This document shows positions 1 to 5,204 of a stretch of 5,204 nucleotides of DNA, piece by piece. A program made the position numbers and the translations under genes. The notes under the pieces were generated by a model, which did not search any database, had not been told where the DNA came from, and saw only the letters and a list, made by a program, of their open reading frames with translations. Source of the DNA: Candidatus Mcinerneyibacteriota bacterium (GTDB lineage: Bacteria > AUK180 > JAQVHJ01). Position 1 is the stretch's first letter. Every line of letters starts with the position of its first letter. Location of the stretch: positions 1-5,204 of the forward strand of contig DAOVMD010000252.1 of assembly GCA_030630935.1 (NCBI GenBank), written 5' to 3'.

Positions 1-54
1 GTAGTTCTTTGAAAAGTATTATTATTAGGCATAACAATGGAGTTTCACCCCCTT
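1..54. repeat. Imperfect direct repeat, copy A
   Basis: This stretch matches 792-847 at most positions, with one single-base gap. Both copies carry CTTTG, AAGTATTAT, ATTAGGCA, CAATGG and GTTTCACCCCCTT in the same order and spacing. In both, an ATG in the CAATGG part is followed by codons for FHPL (reading M-E-FHPL here), but this frame stops after 14 codons. Copy A starts at or before the window edge, so its true left end is unknown. A degenerate partial echo (GAATAAGTATTGTTAGCA) lies at 76-93. It could be a dispersed repeat or the remnant of a local duplication. No transposase or terminal inverted repeats are visible. Confidence 0.6.
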
Positions 55-55
55 A

Positions 56-81
56 TTATTCCAGATCTAGATCTAGAATAA
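56..81. repeat. 26-bp near-perfect palindrome
   Basis: TTATTC and GAATAA form the outer arms (56-61 and 76-81). The 12-bp core at 63-74 is two tandem AGATCT units and is itself a perfect palindrome. Only the pair 62/75 (C against A) breaks the symmetry. It directly follows repeat copy A and has no counterpart after copy B. It could be a site for a dimeric DNA-binding protein or an RNA hairpin. No T tract follows it, so it is a poor terminator candidate. Confidence 0.55.
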
Positions 82-133
82 GTATTGTTAGCATTTAATA
101 CAGTTTCGATCTGATATCTCGGTCTGAACACTG

Positions 134-152
134 TTGTTTTCGAAGAAAACAA
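134..152. repeat. Short perfect inverted repeat (8-bp arms)
   Basis: TTGTTTTC at 134-141 and GAAAACAA at 145-152 are perfect inverted arms around a GAA spacer. The arms are A/T-rich and no T tract follows, so this is more likely a protein-binding site or a chance hairpin than a terminator. Confidence 0.35.
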
Positions 153-217
153 TGCCCCTACTAAACATTTCAAATGTCCTTCTTTTTTTTCATTCCTTAA
201 AAAGTTCTCGCCAGTTC

Positions 218-238
218 TCCCGATGTTAAAAATCGGGA
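218..238. repeat. Hairpin with 7-bp stem
   Basis: TCCCGAT (218-224) pairs perfectly with ATCGGGA (232-238) across a 7-nt A-rich loop. The stem is G/C-rich against a strongly A/T-rich background. The downstream bases (TCTCCTCTCTCTG) are pyrimidine-rich but not a T run, so a terminator role is doubtful. On the opposite strand the stem is followed by GAGAACTGG, which does not suit a terminator either. Confidence 0.35.
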
Positions 239-296
239 TCTCCTCTCTCTGTTCGTCGACCTGCTTAATAATCCTTTATTCTTTTTGTTTTTTTAA

Positions 297-341
297 GCGA
301 GATTGCCGCGTCATTCACTTCGTTCATTTCTCGCAATGACA
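297..341 (-). repeat. REP-like dispersed repeat (TCATTGCGAG type)
   Basis: Read on the minus strand, the element begins TGTCATTGCGAG and ends GGCAATCTCGC, with a central AATGAACGAAGTGAATGAC. From memory, this begin-and-end pattern recurs as a dispersed palindromic repeat in intergenic regions of many unrelated bacterial genomes. The ends can pair in two ways: ATTGC (302-306) with GCAAT (333-337), or GTCATT (310-315) with AATGAC (335-340). Both flanks carry a similar T-rich block, T5-G-T7 at 282-294 and T8-G-T9 at 396-413. No transposase lies in the window, so any mobility would depend on a protein encoded elsewhere. Confidence 0.6.
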
Positions 342-422
342 CAAAAATGGCTTTGATTTATCTCTTACAAGTCTCGTAAAAGTCCCTGTTAATTCTTTTT
401 TTTGTTTTTTTTTAAATAAAAC

Positions 423-452
423 TTGACTTTTGACCCTATTATATGCTATACT
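423..452 (+). promoter_or_regulatory. Sigma-70 type promoter of candidate RNA gene
   Basis: TTGACT (423-428) is the -35 box and TATACT (447-452) the -10 box, with an 18-bp spacer and an extended -10 TGC just before it. Transcription is predicted to begin near 458-460. That is the base of the large inverted repeat, which ties promoter and hairpin together. A second overlapping reading is TTGACC (430-435) with TATAAA (452-457) and a 16-bp spacer. It would start a few bases further in. Confidence 0.6.
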
Positions 453-458
453 ATAAAT

Positions 459-592
459 GGGTAAAGGATATTCAATCATAGCTCGATTGTTATCAGACCT
501 TGAAACAGTCATATCTTTCGGGATAAGATTGAGTTAAGTTAAGTTAATTTTCATTAATGGGCTATGATTGTTCCTCTACCCATTTTTATTTT
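459..592 (+). ncRNA. Candidate small structured RNA, family unrecognised
   Basis: The predicted transcript from the promoter at 423-452 folds into a long closing stem. Bases 455-463 pair with 577-585, 465-468 with 572-575, and 473-482 with 561-570, a total of 23 base pairs interrupted by one mismatch and one small internal loop. Inside it, TTATC (490-494) pairs with GATAA (522-526), and a further weak helix (about 483-488 with 528-532) extends this arm. On the 3' side of the central loop lie three GTTAA units (533-547) and a small hairpin, TTAAT/ATTAA (544-548 and 553-557). The closing stem runs straight into TTTTTATTTT (583-592), so it could also act as the terminator. Closing stem, open centre with a small 3' hairpin and an inner arm loosely resemble 6S RNA, but this is shorter than usual 6S RNAs. 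I see no SRP RNA signature. A MITE-like inverted repeat is the main alternative. Confidence 0.45.
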
Positions 593-755
593 CAGAGCCT
601 TTCCTATATTGTTCCTTAATGGAATAGATAAAAGATAACGGAGAGCAGAAACCAGTCGTTTTATAGACAAAAACATTGTATTCAATAATGCAAAATCATT
701 ATTCAATCTTCATTTTTTTAATGCTATTATTTTAAATCATGGTCAAGGTTAAACT
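593..755. other. Intergenic stretch without a recognisable gene
   Basis: I see no open frame with a credible start and no known RNA signature here. The only structure is an A/T-rich hairpin at 680-707, where ATTCAATAATG pairs with CATTATTCAAT with one C-C mismatch around a 6-nt loop. It is followed by CTTCATTTTTTTA (708-720). The T run lies several bases beyond a weak stem, so it is at best a poor terminator. Confidence 0.5.
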
Positions 756-756
756 G

Positions 757-788
757 GGGTGCAAGCACCCTTTCTGATTTCTGACTGA
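757..788. repeat. GC-rich hairpin followed by tandem TTTCTGA
   Basis: GGGTGC (757-762) and GCACCC (765-770) form a tight inverted repeat. A CAAG tetraloop on a 5-bp stem is the likely fold. It is followed at once by two copies of TTTCTGA (771-784) and a partial CTGA. The stem with TTT after it has a weak terminator look, but the T run is too short to be convincing. It sits just left of direct repeat copy B. Confidence 0.35.
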
Positions 789-791
789 AGG

Positions 792-847
792 TTAGTACTT
801 TGGATAAGTATTATAATTAGGCAAGAGCAATGGGGTTTCACCCCCTT
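792..847. repeat. Imperfect direct repeat, copy B
   Basis: This is the second copy of the segment at 1-54, one base longer and otherwise collinear. In this copy GGGGT-TTC-ACCCC (832-844) is a perfect 5-bp inverted repeat, while copy A has one mismatch in the same place. The conserved ATG context gives M-G-FHPL here and M-E-FHPL in copy A. The similarity ends abruptly after CCCCCTT in both copies. Confidence 0.6.
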
Positions 848-878
848 TCATTCATTTTTTACCCCGGTGTTTTTCATA

Positions 879-907
879 GGCACATTATAACATGTGCCGA
901 GGTTTTT
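879..907 (+). terminator. Terminator-like hairpin upstream of the cyclase promoter
   Basis: GGCACAT (879-885) pairs perfectly with ATGTGCC (892-898) across the 6-nt loop TATAAC. After a GAGG spacer comes TTTTT (903-907). The stem is good but the T run is short and offset by four bases, so termination may be partial. It would insulate the cyclase promoter at 948 from transcription arriving from the left, including from the candidate RNA gene. Confidence 0.4.
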
Positions 908-947
908 GTCCAGCAGCTTTTTAATAGAAGTACAATTCCATATCTAT

Positions 948-976
948 TTGACTTCTTTGAAAAGAAATGTTATAAT
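948..976 (+). promoter_or_regulatory. Near-consensus sigma-70 promoter of the cyclase gene
   Basis: TTGACT (948-953) and TATAAT (971-976) are separated by the optimal 17 bp, with TGT just before the -10 box giving an extended -10. The predicted start is near 983, leaving a leader of about 30 nt before the ATG at 1014. So strong a core promoter suggests steady expression unless a repressor acts on it. The spacer contains a short palindrome that could be such a site. Confidence 0.75.
953..966. promoter_or_regulatory. Possible operator between -35 and -10
   Basis: TTCTTT (953-958) and AAAGAA (961-966) are perfect inverted arms around GA and fill most of the promoter spacer. The first 12 bases of this site (953-964) also occur in repeat copy A at 5-16 up to one boundary base (CTTTGAAAAG exact). 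A dimeric repressor here would occlude RNA polymerase. A/T-rich 6-bp arms can arise by chance, so this is only suggestive. Confidence 0.25.
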
Positions 977-1005
977 ATTTTTCAAGCGCAATGCCAAACC
1001 TGAAT

Positions 1006-1010
1006 AGGAG
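1006..1010 (+). promoter_or_regulatory. Ribosome binding site of the cyclase gene
   Basis: AGGAG lies only 3 nt before the ATG at 1014, shorter than the usual spacing. An in-frame TAG at 1005-1007 overlaps it, so no start further upstream is possible. The next in-frame ATG is at residue 40, beyond the metal-binding motif at residues 31-38, so 1014 is the only start that keeps the first cyclase domain whole. Confidence 0.6.
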
Positions 1011-1013
1011 TTT

Positions 1014-4000
1014 ATGAAAATCACAAAGGCATTCAAGCCATTTTTTCATCATGATATAAAAACCTTATCAACATCTCTGCGGAACATCACCGGTTCCCTT
1101 TTATTTGCTGACATCTCCGGATTCACTTTAATGAGTGAAAGATTAACCAAACAAGGTAAGAAAGGGACAGAGGAACTCACCAATATTCTTAATAAATATT
1201 TCGATTCAATGTTGACTATAATAAAAGCCAATAACGGCAATGTCTCCAAAGTTGCCGGTGATTCTATCCTTGTGATTTTTAAAAATGAATCTAATTGTGA
1301 AAAATGTTCAAATTTAATGATGCGTGAAATGGCGAATTTCTCCAAAATTAAAACATCAGCCGGAAAATTCACATTAAAGATGAAGATAGTTATTCTCAAC
1401 GGTAATTGGGGAGAATTTTTAATAGGGTCTGAGACCAGGTCTGATATATTTCTATGCGGCAAACCAATAAAGGATTTAGCGTTTCTGGAAGACTCTGCCA
1501 AACCTGGTGAGATTAAGATCTTTGAATCAAACTTAAAAGTTTCAACCAAGCTCAAACCCGATTTTAGAAATATCAATCCTGATTCATTCCTTGATCCTGA
1601 TATTAAAAAAGCTATTCTTTCAAATATAGAGGGAGAACATCGTCCTGTCTCCAGCGTTTTCATTAAACTGGAAGGTTATAATGAAGATACACCTGATATT
1701 TCCACCATCAACTTATTCTACCGGGAATTGATAAAACTTTCAACTAAATTTCACGGTACAATTCAACCCCTTGATAATATCGTTGTTTCCGGGAGTAAAT
1801 TTCTAATCTTATTCGGTGTCCCGATCACTTATGGTGATGACATCTGGTATTCGCTTTTGTTCAGTGAAGCAATTTTAGAATTTTCCAAAACCTTCCCACG
1901 CCTGAACCTAAAAATAAGTATTAATCATGGTTATGTTTTTGCAGGAATAATTGGAAATAACTGGAGAAGGGAATATACGGTTGTTGGAGACGTTATTAAT
2001 ACCGGGGCAAGGTTAGTTGAAACTGCAAAGAAAAACCAAATTATCGTTTCAGAATCGATATTTCACTCGGCTAAAAGTTATGTGAAATTTTCCAAACTGA
2101 AATCAACTTCAGTCAAAGGTAAACGCAAACCATTAAAAAGATTTTCTCCTAAAATTATTCAGGAACAAAGAGAAGCACGCTTTAATTTTGTAGGTCGTGA
2201 AATTGAATTAACCCAAGTTATTGATAAGATTAAGCAGGGTAAACATTTCATTTCAATTACAGGCGCAGCCGGGATAGGAAAGTCAAGGCTTGTAAAGGAA
2301 ATTACTTCCAGGTTAAAAGGTCACATAATCCTACAAGGTTTCACGGATGCAATTAAGCCTGGGCTCTTCATATTTACTTCTCTTATTAAAAATTCTGTTG
2401 GGATGAAAGAAGAAGACCCTCCCAAGACCAAAGATAAAAAACTCCGGAAATATTTTGTTAAATTATTAAAAAACAAGAATCGTGTAATTTCAAGTGATGC
2501 AAAGAAGAAGATCCCATTTCTAAGTGAGGTATTGTTTGGGCTTGAAATAAAAGATTCGAGATATTCAAACATTGAACCAAAACTCAGGGAAGAGAATTTT
2601 TTAGATGGCTTGAAATATTTCATTGAGCTGCATAATGAGCCAATCGTAGTAATCCTTGATGATCTGCACTATTGCGAAGAGGAAGATTTCAAGGCATTGC
2701 AATACTTAACAAGAGTCCTTCTGGATTTATCGAGTACAAAAATAAGTTTTCTTATTACGACACGGCCAACCTTAAAAATAAGTTTTCTCGATGAATCAAT
2801 TAATCATTTTAACCTTTACCTGGAAGGCCTTAATAAAAGAAATTCAGATATATTAGTTAAACAAATCCTTAATAATAAAAACCTTGAACCTGCGGTTGAC
2901 AAGATTATTAAGAAGAAAACTTCAGGTAACCCATTCTTCATTGAACAGTTTCTTCTGTACTTGATCGAAAAAGAGCTAATTAAAGAAGGTAAGAAAAAAT
3001 GGGTGAAGTCGAGTCTTTATAATACAGAAGCTTTACCCGAAGATATTTTTTCAATGATCATGTCACGAATTGAACGACTCCATCAAAATGTGAAGGAGAC
3101 CCTTCGAATTGCGAGTGTAATCGGGGTGGAGTTTAATTTGAGAGTGATTGAAAATATTTTAAATTTGGAGATCAGGGATCTATTGGCTATTAGCGAGAAA
3201 GAGAATTTGGTTTATCTTAAAGATATAATAGAGCTTGAATATATTTTTGCACATTCTGTTATTAAGGATGTTCTCTATGAATCCATCCTTCGACAGAAAC
3301 GAAAAGAGATTCATCACTCTGTAGGTATTAACATTGAGAAAATCTATAAAAACGATATCCAAACCTTCTTTGGGATTCTTGCATATCATTTTATCCAAGC
3401 CGCAGACTGGGAGAAAGCATATCTTTATTCTTTCCGGGCAAGTGAAAAGACCGCAAGAGAATATAGAAATGATGAGGCACTTAATTTCATTATTAAATCT
3501 AAATCAATTTTACAGAATAAATTAAAGAGAAACCCGAATGAGCCAGGTGAAATGAACAACCTTCTAATTGAACTATATTTGAGAAAAAATAACTTCAAAA
3601 AAGCACTTAGTTTATTAGAAAAAGTTTATAGGAACTCAAAAGATGTATTGCAAAGAAATGAGTGCAAAATTAAAATAGCAAAAGTTCTACACCTTATGGG
3701 AGAGAATCAAAAAGCAATCAGGAACTTGAATTCTTTAGAGAAACATTTAGAAGATCAAGTTGACGAAAAAAAACTATTATTAAAATTAAATCTGCATAAT
3801 TTAAAATGTGAGATTTATCTCTATTTAGGAAAGATTAAATTTCTATTTAAAGAAATTGAGCAATCAAAAAAAATAATTAATCACCTGCCTAAGGGAACGA
3901 AATCAACCAGGATTGCTACTTGCAATTCATATATTTCTATATTGAACACATCAATTGTTATGTGCGAATATAAAAAGGCAATTGATATTGCAATGAAGAT

Positions 4001-5204
4001 TTTAAAATTAAAACGACAATTAAAAGATATCCCTGGCATCGCAGTTGCATATTCTTCTCTTGGAGCGAGTTATATGAAAGCCGGCGAGTTTAATAAAGCG
4101 CTTAAGTTTGCCCAAAAAAGTTTAGCTCTTTTTCATAAATTAGGAGATAAACTAAATATTTCAAAACAAAATGTTGATTTAGGCCTTATAAATATGTACC
4201 GGGGAAAATACCAGGAAGCAGTTAAGTTATTAAAATCTTCAATTAAATATGCAAAAGCTATTGATGATAAAAGGCTGCTTGAATCTGCAGCAAGTAATAT
4301 CGGAAAATTATATTTAAACATGAAAGAATTAGATAACTCAATTAAATATTACACAATGAGTGTTGAGATTAGTAAGCAGCAGGGAAGTGAGGGTGGTCTT
4401 GCAGTTGCTTATAATAACATTGGAAACCTTTATATGTATAAAGGTGAATTTGAAACGGCCGAAAAATTTCATAGGAAAGCTCTACGGTTTTTTACTAAAA
4501 CCAATAATAAATCTGGAGTAGGCTCTATATATAATGACTCTTATGTATTAAATTATTTTAAAAGAGATTATAGAAAAGCTCTTTTTTACTTAAAGAAAGC
4601 ATGCAAAGTATTTGAAGAGATTAATGATAAACAAGGAATTTGCGCAGGGCTTTGGAATGAAGGGAGTCTATACTTCATTCTTTTTCAATACAAGAAAGCA
4701 TTGTTGACATTTCAAAGAGCCCTATCAATTTCAAAAATAACTGGATTTCATGAAGCAGAGTTAAACATTACCTATTATATTGCCCAGGTTTACCATGCTT
4801 TAATGGATTATAAAAATTCCGAGAAATATTTTGAAAAAAGTATCTATATTTCAAAAGAATTGAATAATAAAAAATTCATCTTACTTTCAAGATTAAAATT
4901 AGCAACATTGTACGTGGAGCAAGGAAAAATGCTGAAGGCAGCACAAATTATTCAATTGATTCAAGAAAATAAAACAAAAATTAAAGACAATTATATACTG
5001 TATGATTTATATTTCTTGTTTGCTGTATTTCATTTAACCAGGGAACATTGGAAAAGAGCAATGAACTATATTAATAAGTCATTAACTATTTCGCAGAAAC
5101 ATAAAAGTTCTGAGATGATCTATTCTGTCTATCTCCTTAAAGCAGAGTTCTTTTCTAAAATAAAAAATAATAAGAAAGCAGGAATATATTTTAATAAAAC
5201 AATA
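1014..5204 (+). CDS. Soluble adenylyl cyclase-type protein: tandem cyclase domains, NTPase and TPR array (3' end missing)
   Basis: This predicted cytoplasmic cyclic-nucleotide synthase is open for 1397 codons and has no stop before the window ends. No signal peptide or membrane segment is visible. Cyclase domain C1 spans about residues 27-165, with metal aspartates D33 (in LFADISGFT) and D83 (in KVAGDS). Cyclase domain C2 spans about 210-375. It has lost both metal positions (K218, S261) but keeps T322, N329 and R333 in EYTVVGDVINTGAR, the half-site that completes the C1 site. An AAA_16/STAND-like NTPase follows: VGRE at 393-396, Walker A GAAGIGKS at 417-424, Walker B VVILDDLH at 545-552, TTRP at 582-585 and GNPFF at 638-642. 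A helical linker contains FAHSVIKDVLYESIL (745-759). From about residue 785 to the edge the protein is TPR-like helical pairs, clearest from 1009 on with a period near 40 residues. Domain order and spacing match mammalian sAC (ADCY10) and its bacterial relatives. The class assignment is firm. Product and activating signal are not known. Confidence 0.93.
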   Translation, partial: MKITKAFKPFFHHDIKTLSTSLRNITGSLLFADISGFTLMSERLTKQGKKGTEELTNILNKYFDSMLTIIKANNGNVSKVAGDSILVIFKNESNCEKCSNLMMREMANFSKIKTSAGKFTLKMKIVILNGNWGEFLIGSETRSDIFLCGKPIKDLAFLEDSAKPGEIKIFESNLKVSTKLKPDFRNINPDSFLDPDIKKAILSNIEGEHRPVSSVFIKLEGYNEDTPDISTINLFYRELIKLSTKFHGTIQPLDNIVVSGSKFLILFGVPITYGDDIWYSLLFSEAILEFSKTFPRLNLKISINHGYVFAGIIGNNWRREYTVVGDVINTGARLVETAKKNQIIVSESIFHSAKSYVKFSKLKSTSVKGKRKPLKRFSPKIIQEQREARFNFVGREIELTQVIDKIKQGKHFISITGAAGIGKSRLVKEITSRLKGHIILQGFTDAIKPGLFIFTSLIKNSVGMKEEDPPKTKDKKLRKYFVKLLKNKNRVISSDAKKKIPFLSEVLFGLEIKDSRYSNIEPKLREENFLDGLKYFIELHNEPIVVILDDLHYCEEEDFKALQYLTRVLLDLSSTKISFLITTRPTLKISFLDESINHFNLYLEGLNKRNSDILVKQILNNKNLEPAVDKIIKKKTSGNPFFIEQFLLYLIEKELIKEGKKKWVKSSLYNTEALPEDIFSMIMSRIERLHQNVKETLRIASVIGVEFNLRVIENILNLEIRDLLAISEKENLVYLKDIIELEYIFAHSVIKDVLYESILRQKRKEIHHSVGINIEKIYKNDIQTFFGILAYHFIQAADWEKAYLYSFRASEKTAREYRNDEALNFIIKSKSILQNKLKRNPNEPGEMNNLLIELYLRKNNFKKALSLLEKVYRNSKDVLQRNECKIKIAKVLHLMGENQKAIRNLNSLEKHLEDQVDEKKLLLKLNLHNLKCEIYLYLGKIKFLFKEIEQSKKIINHLPKGTKSTRIATCNSYISILNTSIVMCEYKKAIDIAMKILKLKRQLKDIPGIAVAYSSLGASYMKAGEFNKALKFAQKSLALFHKLGDKLNISKQNVDLGLINMYRGKYQEAVKLLKSSIKYAKAIDDKRLLESAASNIGKLYLNMKELDNSIKYYTMSVEISKQQGSEGGLAVAYNNIGNLYMYKGEFETAEKFHRKALRFFTKTNNKSGVGSIYNDSYVLNYFKRDYRKALFYLKKACKVFEEINDKQGICAGLWNEGSLYFILFQYKKALLTFQRALSISKITGFHEAELNITYYIAQVYHALMDYKNSEKYFEKSIYISKELNNKKFILLSRLKLATLYVEQGKMLKAAQIIQLIQENKTKIKDNYILYDLYFLFAVFHLTREHWKRAMNYINKSLTISQKHKSSEMIYSVYLLKAEFFSKIKNNKKAGIYFNKTI

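Noticed and set aside
324-512. Reverse-strand frame of 62 codons in the left region.
   Set aside because: It covers the REP-like repeat, a poly-T block, the promoter at 423-452 and part of the inverted repeat. Its C-terminal residues simply translate the repeat.
459-592. Identification of the candidate RNA as SRP RNA, tmRNA or a riboswitch.
   Set aside because: There is no GGAA-type SRP apical loop with its conserved internal loop, no tRNA-like ends for tmRNA, and no gene directly downstream that a riboswitch would control, since the cyclase has its own promoter at 948.
830-1003. A 57-codon open frame beginning at the ATG of repeat copy B and ending 10 nt before the cyclase start, possibly a leader peptide.
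   Set aside because: It runs through the terminator-like hairpin and the whole cyclase promoter, has only a weak ribosome site, and the equivalent frame in copy A stops after 14 codons. The predicted transcript start near 983 would exclude its start codon.
1-1013. Possible CRISPR array suggested by the many repeats and hairpins.
   Set aside because: There is no unit repeated at regular spacing with unique spacers. The direct repeat occurs only twice, about 790 bp apart, and no cas gene is in the window.
1049-1663. Reverse-strand frame of 204 codons opposite the first cyclase domain.
   Set aside because: The forward frame here carries recognisable cyclase motifs with conserved catalytic residues. 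The reverse product resembles no family I know and is an antisense shadow.
2321-2623. Reverse-strand frame opposite the NTPase domain; the smaller antisense frames at 3180-3398 and 4133-4321, and the out-of-frame forward frame at 3334-3525, are similar.
   Set aside because: All lie inside the continuous forward coding frame and show no family motifs or ribosome sites.
1014-5204. Possibility of a frameshift or of two separate genes (cyclase and NTPase/TPR).
   Set aside because: The frame stays open from the ATG at 1014 to the last base, with motifs of all domains in the same frame and no internal stop or ribosome site at the domain junctions.

Overview
The window is AT-rich bacterial DNA. It has about 1 kb without a convincing protein gene (1-1013), followed by the first 1397 codons of one very large gene that runs off the right edge (1014 to 5204). 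The two visible promoters are close to the sigma-70 consensus (TTGACT with TATACT or TATAAT, both with an extended -10 TG), and the large gene has a Shine-Dalgarno-like AGGAG. This fits a sigma-70-type bacterium better than the usual Bacteroidetes promoter pattern. The phylum cannot be fixed from the sequence. An AT-rich environmental lineage with large multidomain signalling proteins is the most that can be said.

The left kilobase is packed with small structured elements. These are an imperfect direct repeat (1-54 and 792-847), a 26-bp near-perfect palindrome (56-81), several short hairpins, a REP-like element of the 'TGTCATTGCGAG ... GCAATCTCGC' type (297-341), and a terminator-like hairpin (879-907). 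In its middle, a strong promoter (423-452) would start transcription at the base of a long imperfect inverted repeat (about 455-585) that ends in a T-rich tract. That is the layout of a small structured RNA gene of about 130 nt, which I do not recognise as a known family.

The large gene has its own near-consensus promoter (948-976) and a leader of about 30 nt. It encodes a soluble signalling protein with the same domain order as mammalian soluble adenylyl cyclase (sAC/ADCY10) and its bacterial relatives: two class III cyclase homology domains, a STAND/AAA-type NTPase with Walker A and B, and a long C-terminal array of TPR-like repeats. The first cyclase domain keeps both metal-binding aspartates. 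The second has lost them but keeps the Thr/Asn/Arg set of the partner half-site. One composite active site is therefore expected. The usual adenine-recognition lysine and the sAC bicarbonate arginine are not evident. A reasonable inference is a cyclic-nucleotide synthase gated by the NTPase and by partner binding to the TPR array. The ligand, the product nucleotide and downstream partners are not visible here.
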